The translations under genes and the position numbers were made by a program. 52,090 bases of DNA from the NCBI GenBank assembly GCA_964611035.1, contig CAZSWT010000018.1, forward strand, positions 1 to 52,090, written 5' to 3'. Positions 44,258-50,684 of this stretch are shown here, in pieces. This stretch comes from B33-G16 sp964611035 (GTDB lineage: Bacteria > Desulfobacterota > DSM-4660 > Desulfatiglandales > B25-G16). Below the pieces are notes generated by a model. The model ran no database searches. It was not told where the DNA came from and was given only the letters and a program-made list of their open reading frames with translations. Every line of letters begins with the position of its first letter. Position 1 is the first letter of the stretch.

Positions 44258-44683
44258 ATGAAACCCAAAACTTTTATATTTTATGTGAAAGAAGCCCAAA
44301 TGTCTAAAAAGACAATATTCTCTGCCCAGGATGTGTATCAACGAATGAAAGATCTTGTAAAGGCAGATCAGGAGAGCTTTTGGGTAATAGGGTTTAATCG
44401 CCGCAATAGGGAAATTTATAGTGAATGCTTATTTATCGGGGGTGTCGATCAATGTGTGGTAGACCCTGTAATTCTATTTAAAAGACTTATAACAGTCGGG
44501 GCTTCCAGCTTTGTTGTTGTTCACAACCATCCAGGTGGGGGCTGTGATCCTTCTAAACACGATATGAATCTAACATATAAAATAAGAGATGGTTCAAAAA
44601 TTTTAACCTTGGACATGTTCGATCATATCATAATAAGCGATGATGGATATTATTCGTTTGCAGATCACCATTTACTAAACTAA
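44258..44683 (+). CDS. RadC-like JAMM/MPN domain protein
   Basis: From ATG 44258 this 141-aa protein has the full JAMM metal motif H-x-H-x7-S-x2-D: H89, H91, S99, D102 in VVHNHPGGGCDPSKHD. SDDGYYSF near the end and GVDQCVV upstream are typical of RadC/DUF2466. RadC-like proteins are common on phages and genomic islands; their function is unsettled. GAAAGGAG precedes this start by 5 bases. An alternative TTG at 44144, behind AGGAGGTG, would add 38 residues; both are feasible. Confidence 0.85.
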   Translation: MKPKTFIFYVKEAQMSKKTIFSAQDVYQRMKDLVKADQESFWVIGFNRRNREIYSECLFIGGVDQCVVDPVILFKRLITVGASSFVVVHNHPGGGCDPSKHDMNLTYKIRDGSKILTLDMFDHIIISDDGYYSFADHHLLN

Positions 44684-44687
44684 GGCT

Positions 44688-44876
44688 GCTCTGGCAGGAG
44701 GCTCCTAAAGGAGGATAGTCCCCTCCCTGAATCTTGCCAGGGCTTAAATATAAGATAGGGCAGCCAGATCCATCCTTCGCGAGGCACTGGCCGGGGCGTA
44801 TAGTGAGCTTGCCTCGTTAATTTCTAACCTCGTGCGGTCTTCTGTTACCAATGGCGGGGGCCGGATGGATCTGGCT
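44688..44876 (+). ncRNA. Structured intergenic region of the element (two hairpins)
   Basis: Hairpin 1 spans 44688-44743: GCTCTGGCA pairs with TGCCAGGGC (one G-U), with an inner stem GGAGG/CCTCC. Hairpin 2 spans 44762-44876: AGCCAGATCCATCC pairs perfectly with GGATGGATCTGGCT (14 bp), enclosing 87 bases with a smaller stem GAGGC/GCCTC. The 200-bp gap separates the RadC-like gene from the zinc-ribbon gene, whose ribosome binding site directly follows. It could be an ncRNA, a leader that controls the structural genes, or an end recognised by a recombinase. Confidence 0.45.
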
Positions 44877-44892
44877 TTTAAAAGGAGATAAT

Positions 44893-45078
44893 ATGGAAAA
44901 CGATAAAACGCAATGCCCTAATTGCAAGGTTGATGAAATTCTTTTGGCAGATAGCTCTGATAGGATCGGTTTGAATACCATCCAAAATTTTGGGCTAAAT
45001 CCAAAAGGGTCCAAGAAGATTTTGCTTAAACGCTGCCCTCAATGCGGGAGGTTAACCTTTTATTTTTTTAGGGGGTGA
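44893..45078 (+). CDS. Small zinc-ribbon protein
   Basis: From ATG 44893 this 61-aa protein has CPNC (8-11) and CPQC (49-52), a zinc-ribbon pair. AAAGGAG lies 5 bases upstream of the ATG. Comparison with Mu Com (also a small zinc-binding regulator) is tempting, but only the C-x2-C layout is shared. It starts the second gene block of the element. Confidence 0.7.
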   Translation: MENDKTQCPNCKVDEILLADSSDRIGLNTIQNFGLNPKGSKKILLKRCPQCGRLTFYFFRG

Positions 45079-45083
45079 ATATT

Positions 45084-45344
45084 ATGTTACGACCGGATTA
45101 TGATCGATTAAAAGAATTGAGCGAGCGAGATCCAAATAGTCTCAAACCTGACGACTTTAATCAATTGGACGGCTCGCATTTATTAAAAATGGCGGAAAAT
45201 TTTCTGCCGATGAAAAAGGTTAAAGAGCGACATGCATTCACCGGGGAAATTACGATGAAGGAGATAGCGGATCATTCCGTCCTTCCTGGAACGGATGAGA
45301 TTTCTCTTTTAACTTTTTTGAAGCAGAATAAAGCATTTGCTTAG
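45084..45344 (+). CDS. Hypothetical protein (86 aa)
   Basis: From ATG 45084 this small acidic/basic mixed protein (MLRPDYDRLKELSERDPNSL, later ERHAFTGEITMKEIAD) has no recognised domain. It starts just after the zinc-ribbon stop, behind GGGGGTG. It may be a small head or regulatory protein, judged only by position. Confidence 0.6.
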   Translation: MLRPDYDRLKELSERDPNSLKPDDFNQLDGSHLLKMAENFLPMKKVKERHAFTGEITMKEIADHSVLPGTDEISLLTFLKQNKAFA

Positions 45345-45357
45345 GAGGTGAATTTTA

Positions 45358-45729
45358 ATGGCAGTACAAGGACAAAGATTTACATTTACGATGGAGGCTA
45401 AGGAAGATTTAAATTCTCATCAATATCACGCTATCGCTTTTGATGATGGGAAAATCGGGAATGATTCTAAAGAAGCGACCGGGATTATTCTCAACAAGCC
45501 CAAAGACGATCACTTTGTGACGTGCGGGTACTTTGGCGACATGAAGTTTAGAGCAGGTGCCGGGATTTCAGCAGGCGTACGTCTTAGGATTACAACAAGT
45601 GGGTATTTTTTGACTGGTGATAGTGGATATTACGATTGTGGTAGATGCCTTGATGCCGTGACATCAGGCTCAATCGGGCGTGGGCTGTTCGATTTTACGA
45701 ATCCACGATATCGCGTGTCAAGCTTATAA
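45358..45729 (+). CDS. Capsid-decoration-like protein (DUF2190-like)
   Basis: This 123-aa protein is mostly beta strand. YHAIAFDDGKIGND, EATGIILNKPK, VTCGYFGDMKFRAGAGISAG and LDAVTSGSIGRGLFDF match the pattern of head-decoration (cement) proteins of the DUF2190 type: an intake strand, a G-I/V-L-x-N-K-P loop, an A-G-x-I-x-x-G strand, and a closing A-V-T-S-G. AGGAGGTGAA precedes the ATG. If right, the element retains a capsid stabiliser without a capsid protein. Confidence 0.5.
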   Translation: MAVQGQRFTFTMEAKEDLNSHQYHAIAFDDGKIGNDSKEATGIILNKPKDDHFVTCGYFGDMKFRAGAGISAGVRLRITTSGYFLTGDSGYYDCGRCLDAVTSGSIGRGLFDFTNPRYRVSSL

Positions 45730-45743
45730 GGGAGGTGATTTTA

Positions 45744-46019
45744 ATGGAAAAAAAATTTTATGGTGCAGCTCCTGAAAATGATCAGGATAAACTTAAGACT
45801 GAAGAATTAAAGAGATACTCGGCTCAACTTCAATCCGGCCCTTCATCGGAAGCGGACCGCCGCCAATCAGTCATGAGTCGCGCCTCGGTAGAAATCGAGC
45901 GGAGGGCTAGGAATGTTATGTTGTATTCAAAGGTGGATTATTCCGAAGCCGCTCACAGAGTGTTGAAGGCGGATGTCGAGCTGGCAGAGCTTTACGCCAA
46001 AGGGTATGTTAATGAGTAA
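45744..46019 (+). CDS. Hypothetical protein (91 aa)
   Basis: From ATG 45744 (behind GGGAGGTGAT) this helical, charged protein reads MEKKFYGAAPENDQDKLK and contains SRASVEIERRARNVMLYS. A helical small phage-type protein such as a connector or chaperone is possible, but no family was recognised. It lies between the decoration-like and tape measure genes, where a tail assembly chaperone often sits. Confidence 0.6.
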   Translation: MEKKFYGAAPENDQDKLKTEELKRYSAQLQSGPSSEADRRQSVMSRASVEIERRARNVMLYSKVDYSEAAHRVLKADVELAELYAKGYVNE

Positions 46020-46051
46020 ATCCGTACTCCTTGGAAAAAATAGTTTAGGTT

Positions 46052-46085
46052 GGACCTCCTTATTAAGGATTTAGTAGGGAGGTCC
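46052..46085 (+). promoter_or_regulatory. Hairpin before the tape measure gene
   Basis: GGACCTCC (46052-46059) pairs perfectly with GGAGGTCC (46078-46085) around an 18-base loop. It lies in the 87-bp gap ahead of the tape measure start (46107). The T-tract is absent, so attenuation or mRNA stabilisation is likelier than termination. Confidence 0.5.
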
Positions 46086-46106
46086 GAAACAGTTAGGGGA
46101 TAAACC

Positions 46107-48188
46107 ATGTCAGAAAAAGTTGAAATAATCATACAGGCGAAGGATCAATTCTCCCGCACCATGAAGTCTTTGAGAGGCATGCTGCCCAGTGTCAAGACGC
46201 TTGCCCTGGGCGCGGGTGCAGCAGTTGCGGGATTAGGCACAGGCCTCTTTGCAATAGCCAATAGCACGGCAAAGGCGGGCGATGAATTTCAGAAGATGAG
46301 CCTCCGGTTAGGGCTTTCAACCGATATGCTCTCAGGCATGAAGCATGCTGTCGAGCTTTCCGGCTCGAGCATGGAGAGCCTTGAGAAAGGTGTGAGAACC
46401 CTTGCGAAACGAATGAGCGATGCCGACGAAGGGCTTACCGAGGCCGAGCGTTCATTTACTGCTTTAGGGATTCAGATTAAAAATGCCGACGGGAGCCTGA
46501 AAGACCTCGATACCATGATGGCAGAGGCGGCCCAGGGCCTGGCCGGCATGGAGGATAATACCAAGCGCGTTGCCCTGGCCCAAGAATTATTTGGACGGTC
46601 AGGCACGGCACTTTTGCCTTTATTCAAGCAAGGGGCCGAGGGGCTGCGTAAAATGACCGAGGAAGCTAAAGCCCTGGGTATTACCTTTGATAAGGCAGGT
46701 GCGGACCAGGCAGCGGAATTCAAAGACAATATGCTCAGATTACAGCGGGTATTTACCGGCATCAAGACGCAGATAGGAAAAGAATTGATTCCTATATTCA
46801 ATGAGTGGGCCGATGTTGGCGCAGAGGCAGGAAAGAGAGTTATAAAATATATTAAATATAATAAAAAGGATATTCAAAGTTATGCAAAGACATTCTTAAC
46901 TGCTGTTGGAGAAATTGCGGAAAAAGGTGCCTATGGTGTGGCATTGTTGATTGATTCGTTCAGAGGTCTTAAAATGATCTGGCAGGGCCTGAAGATTGCC
47001 TTTGCTGAGTTTTCTCTAACAATTATCAATAGTGTCACCAAATTAATAGAGTGGTTTGATAAACAGATGTCGGATCTGGGGCTTACCTTTGAAAAGGCCC
47101 TTGAAAATGCTCCTGCTGATCAGATGACTGAAGCATTTTTGAATGTCGGAGAAACGGTCGCAAATTTAAATAAGCAATTAGAAAATACTAAGAAAAACAC
47201 GCAGGATAGCGGTAAGACCGTTGTTAAATTTCTTGAAGATCTGGGCAAATCCTCAGAAAAAACTTTGGAAAAATTAGCGAAGGCACCAATGGCCATCACT
47301 CAGGTAACTAATATGGCCGATAAAATCAAAGCCGCTATCAAGGCAATCCAGGAGGCGGCAAAGAATGCCGGAATTCCTCCCTTTGATGACGATAACACGG
47401 AAAAAACAAAGAAGAATGTTGAGAAGATAACCACGGCCCAGCAGGGTGCAATCGACTCATTACATGAAATGTGGAATGAATATTTTTTGACCGAGGCGGA
47501 GCAGATCGATGTCTGGTATCTCGAGCAGCAGGAAAAATACGCGGGCCATCGTGATGCTCTTAATGAGCTTGATGAAATCTATCTGGCAAAGCACATTGAA
47601 TTAGGATTGAAACAGGGTCAAAAGCGGATCGATGCGGAAAAGGCGGCAAATGACCGTATCAAAGCTGAACGAACTCAGGCATTACAGAATCTTACCAATA
47701 TCGGCCTTCTTTTTGGGAAAAAGGGACTGGCCATAAGCAGGGCCCTAGCTATTCCACATGCAGTAATAGCAACTAGGGATGCTGCGATCAGCGCGTACAA
47801 GGCTATGGCAGGCATTCCAATCATAGGCCCGGCATTGGGCGTAGCAGCGGCAGGGGCCGCAATAGCCTATGGAATGAAACAAGTAGGGCTTATCAAGGCA
47901 CAGAAAGCCCATACCGGCTTAACCAGGGTGCCACGAGAGCAGGCCTATGTATTAGCAGAACGAGAACGAGTTTTATCGCCTTCACAGAACGAGGATTTTA
48001 CGAGATTTTTAGCGAGACAGCAAGAGACGATCAACGTTGAGAATTTCATTATAAATCTAGATTTTTTACCAAATGCCACAAATCTCGATGCCATACGCAG
48101 CATTACAAAACATGATATGGAAGATCTTGTCGAGGATAAGTTTATTCCTGCCTTAAGAAAGCTTAAGCTTCTTGGGATAACGATATAA
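46107..48188 (+). CDS. Phage tail tape measure protein
   Basis: This 693-aa protein has an N-terminal phage-tape-measure pattern (VEIIIQAKDQFSRTMKSLRG, then hydrophobic LALGAGAAVAGLGTGLFAIA near 35-54). A long coiled-coil middle follows, and a second hydrophobic stretch near 570-592 (IPIIGPALGVAAAGAAIAYG). It ends with the typical HTGLTRVPREQAYVLAERER segment (GG/PG-E-x-V-L-S motif family). In complete phages it sets tail length and passes into the host membrane during DNA entry. It is intact, an oddity in an element with no other recognisable tail gene. Confidence 0.88.
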   Translation: MSEKVEIIIQAKDQFSRTMKSLRGMLPSVKTLALGAGAAVAGLGTGLFAIANSTAKAGDEFQKMSLRLGLSTDMLSGMKHAVELSGSSMESLEKGVRTLAKRMSDADEGLTEAERSFTALGIQIKNADGSLKDLDTMMAEAAQGLAGMEDNTKRVALAQELFGRSGTALLPLFKQGAEGLRKMTEEAKALGITFDKAGADQAAEFKDNMLRLQRVFTGIKTQIGKELIPIFNEWADVGAEAGKRVIKYIKYNKKDIQSYAKTFLTAVGEIAEKGAYGVALLIDSFRGLKMIWQGLKIAFAEFSLTIINSVTKLIEWFDKQMSDLGLTFEKALENAPADQMTEAFLNVGETVANLNKQLENTKKNTQDSGKTVVKFLEDLGKSSEKTLEKLAKAPMAITQVTNMADKIKAAIKAIQEAAKNAGIPPFDDDNTEKTKKNVEKITTAQQGAIDSLHEMWNEYFLTEAEQIDVWYLEQQEKYAGHRDALNELDEIYLAKHIELGLKQGQKRIDAEKAANDRIKAERTQALQNLTNIGLLFGKKGLAISRALAIPHAVIATRDAAISAYKAMAGIPIIGPALGVAAAGAAIAYGMKQVGLIKAQKAHTGLTRVPREQAYVLAERERVLSPSQNEDFTRFLARQQETINVENFIINLDFLPNATNLDAIRSITKHDMEDLVEDKFIPALRKLKLLGITI

Positions 48189-48210
48189 ACTTGAAACCTT
48201 GGAGAATGGT

Positions 48211-48543
48211 ATGGCAAAAGTTATCAAATTTCCAGATGATGAAGCCAAACGGCGGAAATTTATAAACCAACTTTTTGAACCCTTTGATAATGAATTCCCA
48301 ACAGAAGAAATGCGCGATTGTGTTAGAAGCCGAGCCATACCAATATTGGATCATTTACTCATTGTAGAAATAGAGAAATGGTCCAAGCTTTCTTTTGGAT
48401 TTCCTGAGACAATTAGCGCTGAATACAGGAAAGTTATCATAGGGCGATTCGCGGCTGTTTATGGAGAATTCTTTAGACAGTTTGCCCTTGAATGCTTTGC
48501 AGAAATAATCATACTGCAAATAGAGGTCTGTAAATTATTATGA
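48211..48543 (+). CDS. Hypothetical protein (110 aa)
   Basis: From ATG 48211 (behind GGAG) it reads MAKVIKFPDDEAKRRKFINQ, then an amphipathic helical stretch ending FAEIIILQIEVCKLL. No family was recognised. A TTG at 48199 would overlap the spacer and is less likely. It follows the tape measure gene by 22 bp in the same transcription unit. Confidence 0.6.
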   Translation: MAKVIKFPDDEAKRRKFINQLFEPFDNEFPTEEMRDCVRSRAIPILDHLLIVEIEKWSKLSFGFPETISAEYRKVIIGRFAAVYGEFFRQFALECFAEIIILQIEVCKLL

Positions 48544-48562
48544 TTAAAGGCAAATAAGAACT

Positions 48563-49060
48563 ATGCGGACTAAGCCAAAAAAGGGTAAAGGTGAAAGGCT
48601 GTTAGATTGCCCTCATTATGAGAATTGCCTTGATTTTGCTGCGATACAGAATTGGAGACAATTCAACTGTGAGGAATGTAGTTTGTATAAAGCTTTTCAA
48701 AACGCCCAGGCTGCCCCAGTAAAGAAAGATAATAATACGAGGATCTGTAAGGATTGCAACGAGAAACCTACCATCTCACCGAAGCACTCACTATGTGCCT
48801 CATGTATGGCCCGCCTGTCGAATAAGAAACGGCTTCCTAAAAAGAAAGTCCTCGCTTCTCCCAAAAGAAAAGGTAATCCCCAAGGCCAAGGTAGGCATAG
48901 GCCCGAGATCGGCCAGCCTCGGGCGAATTTTGAGGTCGTTTTTAGCGGAAAATATAGCCAATTTTTAAAAGAGATTGAGAAGCTCGCTGAGGAAGAGATC
49001 CGCACGGTGGACGAACAGATTATCTTTATATTAAAGAATTATTTAAAAGGCATTAAATAG
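48563..49060 (+). CDS. Cys-rich zinc protein with ribbon-helix-helix-like C-terminus
   Basis: This 165-aa protein has an N-terminal C-x5-C-LD...NC-x2-C unit (CPHYENCLDFA...FNCEEC, residues 16-41), shared with the chromosomal protein at 3417. A second pair C-x2-C...C-x2-C (CKDC, CASC) lies near 54-75 and a basic linker near 85-115. The C-terminal strand and two helices (ANFEVVFSGKYSQFLKEIEK and EEIRTVDEQIIFILKNYL) resemble a ribbon-helix-helix DNA-binding fold. It is the last gene before the right end. Confidence 0.65.
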   Translation: MRTKPKKGKGERLLDCPHYENCLDFAAIQNWRQFNCEECSLYKAFQNAQAAPVKKDNNTRICKDCNEKPTISPKHSLCASCMARLSNKKRLPKKKVLASPKRKGNPQGQGRHRPEIGQPRANFEVVFSGKYSQFLKEIEKLAEEEIRTVDEQIIFILKNYLKGIK

Positions 49061-49116
49061 TGATTTTAGCCGATTTTAGCCGATTATTCTAAATATTTTA
49101 ATTTGTATTATTCAGT

Positions 49117-49150
49117 ATCGCTCTTTATTTGGGGAGCGATTTTTTATTTT
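49117..49150 (+). terminator. Intrinsic terminator at the end of the element
   Basis: ATCGCTC (49117-49123) pairs with GAGCGAT (49134-49140), followed by TTTTTTATTTTG. It ends the + strand operon just before the right end, so transcription does not run into the host gene. Confidence 0.8.
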
Positions 49151-49170
49151 GTGTAAAACCTCATGCACAT
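49151..49170 (+). repeat. Internal end repeat R2 (probable transposase site)
   Basis: GTGTAAAACCTCATGCACAT matches the left repeats with one change in the same orientation. It is followed at 49172-49188 by a shorter related word TGTGCAAAACTAGATGG, nearer the terminus (R1). Confidence 0.7.
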
Positions 49171-49197
49171 TTGTGCAAAACTAGATGGAAAATGACA

Positions 49198-49202
49198 CCA
49201 CA
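49198..49202. repeat. 5-bp target-site duplication, right copy (CCACA)
   Basis: CCACA follows the terminal CA at 49197 and matches 39652-39656. On the minus strand it supplies the codons GTG-TGG (V-W) of the 5' DUF456 fragment. Confidence 0.85.
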
Positions 49203-49449
49203 CACCTAATTTAGATGCACCATATCTTTTTGCTCCAATTGCAGGAACCACATAGTCTAAAACAGTAGCCAGTATAGTCAATCCTGCCATAATAATCAAA
49301 AATGTTGTACTAAACGGTTCCCAATTTTTGGCATAGGAAAGAATAATTAAGGCGAAAAAACTGAGAGGAGGTCCAGGGATAATAGGTAAAATGCACCCAA
49401 TGAGCCCAATTACTGCAAAAAGTAATCCAAGGATTATCAATACAATCAT
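49198..49449 (-). pseudogene. DUF456 membrane protein, 5' fragment (split by the Mu-like element)
   Basis: The first 84 codons, starting MIVLIILGLLFAVIGLIGCI and ending AKRYGASKLGVW, carry the typical DUF456 features: two hydrophobic helices and the GPP motif IPGPPLSFF. Joined to the 74 codons at 39427-39651 via one copy of CCACA, they restore a 158-aa protein, close to the usual DUF456 length. After the break the frame runs into the element end (CHFPSSFAQM). Confidence 0.92.
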
Positions 49450-49674
49450 CAAAGTCGGGCTTCTATTGATTTATTGAAGATGTAATAATTACGATTAAAA
49501 TTACAATTGCAACAACCTTCCCCCACCCACTAAATTCTTGAAAGCTTCAACTATTACCTTCCAGACTGGTTCAGTGTCAATTGGGTTAGAAGATCATGCC
49601 GGTAACCGGATAGGTAACCAGAATTTTTATCTGGCTGGTAAGCCTTGTTATCTGTTTGTATACACGAAAGGAGC
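49450..49674. other. Intergenic region right of the split gene
   Basis: No gene is visible. It contains small repeats (GGTAACC near 49601-49618) and a hairpin CCAG-N9-CTGG near 49619-49635, perhaps a terminator for the minus strand activase gene (ending 49675). Confidence 0.4.
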
Positions 49675-50481
49675 CTAAATGGACTTAGACGAATCGCTCT
49701 TGAGCGCTATTTCTTTAGCGCAGAGTGCAGCACCCAGAGCTCCCACTATTTGAGGCTCCTCAGGGATGTTTATCTGCATTCCAAAAAGCTCCTTGAGAAT
49801 CTCTGCTATTCCCTGATTCTTTGCTACACCACCGCCGAATGTAATCTCCTCTCTCACCCTCAATCTCTTAATCATACTAAAGATTCGTCGAGAAATAGAT
49901 TCATGGAGTCCTCTAATAATCTCTCCCTTTTCATAGCCCTCCGCAATCAAGGAAATTACCTCTGACTCAGCAAAGACAGTGCATATGCTGCTGATAGACA
50001 CACCTTTTTTCGCCTCTAAAGACCTTCTCCCCATATCCATCAACTCGGTCTCCAAGGCAGCAGCCATCACCTCTAAAAACCTGCCAGTACCTGCTGCGCA
50101 CTTATCATTCATCACAAAGTCAGTAACTCCTCCCTGGTTATTGAGGGTAATGGCCTTGCTGTCCTGACCACCGATGTCGATAACAGTTCGGGTCCCTGGA
50201 AATATAAAATATGCACCCTTAGCATGGCATGTTATCTCGGTTACCTGTTTGGTTGCAAAGGGTACCCTAATCCGCCCATACCCTGTAGCAACAACTACTG
50301 AAATGGCCTTCTCATCTAAACCCGCCTTGGTTAAGGCCTCATCCAGGCACACTCGAGCTGCCCTCTGAGGGTGAGCTCCGGTATTCATAATGGAGTATGC
50401 CAAAATCCCATCCTCTCCGAGGAGAAGGGCCTCTGAAGATAAGGACCCAATATCAATGCCTGCGTAAATCGCTCCAGCCAT
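49675..50481 (-). CDS. HgdC/BadF-type ATPase, 2-hydroxyacyl-CoA dehydratase activator
   Basis: This 268-aa protein has the ASKHA fold signatures: GIDIGSLSSEALLL (phosphate 1), IDIGGQDSKAI (phosphate 2) and FGGGVAKNQGI (adenosine). The two conserved cysteines C128 (NDKCAAGTGRF) and C167 (SICTVFAESEV) in the homodimer hold the shared [4Fe-4S] cluster. It donates an energised electron to a dehydratase or benzoyl-CoA-reductase-type partner. No such partner gene is next to it, so it may serve an enzyme elsewhere. Length is normal. Confidence 0.93.
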   Translation of the reverse strand: MAGAIYAGIDIGSLSSEALLLGEDGILAYSIMNTGAHPQRAARVCLDEALTKAGLDEKAISVVVATGYGRIRVPFATKQVTEITCHAKGAYFIFPGTRTVIDIGGQDSKAITLNNQGGVTDFVMNDKCAAGTGRFLEVMAAALETELMDMGRRSLEAKKGVSISSICTVFAESEVISLIAEGYEKGEIIRGLHESISRRIFSMIKRLRVREEITFGGGVAKNQGIAEILKELFGMQINIPEEPQIVGALGAALCAKEIALKSDSSKSI

Positions 50482-50493
50482 AATTTATTCCAT

Positions 50494-50516
50494 AAAAAAA
50501 ATCTCCAACGGGAGAT
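50494..50516 (-). terminator. Intrinsic terminator/attenuator before the activase gene
   Basis: On the minus strand ATCTCC-CGTT-GGAGAT is followed by a run of seven Ts and lies only about 13-20 bp before the activase ATG. A perfect 6-bp stem plus T-run is a strong intrinsic terminator. Ending the upstream YihY transcript is likely; control of the activase by attenuation is an alternative. Confidence 0.75.
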
Positions 50517-50684
50517 GGTGTGTTATTATTCGGGTGACGATAGCCTCGATAAAGAATTACTTTCAAAAGAATACATCTTTATGGACTATAAGTATAGGTT
50601 AGAAAGACATAAAGGTCAATGGATGTAAACGATGTATATGTAAGGTAATATTCTACCCGTGTGTAATTTACCAAATAGTCCCCA

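Larger units (their letters stand above)
39657..49197 (+). mobile_element. Mu-like transposable element (9,541 bp), compact phage-like
   Basis: The left end is TGTAGGGGGG..., the right end ...AATGACA, that is 5'-TG...CA-3' as in Mu. TTGCA sits at positions 20-24 from each terminus when the right end is read inward. The 5-bp target duplication CCACA flanks it, and the target is a DUF456 gene whose two halves rejoin in frame. Contents in order, all on +: MerR-like regulator, 98-aa protein, DDE transposase, AAA+ ATPase, double winged-helix protein, RadC-like JAMM protein, structured RNA region, zinc ribbon, 86-aa protein, decoration-like protein, 91-aa protein, tape measure protein, 110-aa protein, Cys-rich protein. 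Terminase, portal, capsid, tail sheath, baseplate and lysis genes are not found. Confidence 0.9.

Noticed and set aside
44851..44892. Longer start for the zinc-ribbon gene
   Set aside because: AAAGGAG is placed for ATG 44893; the longer version begins inside the hairpin.
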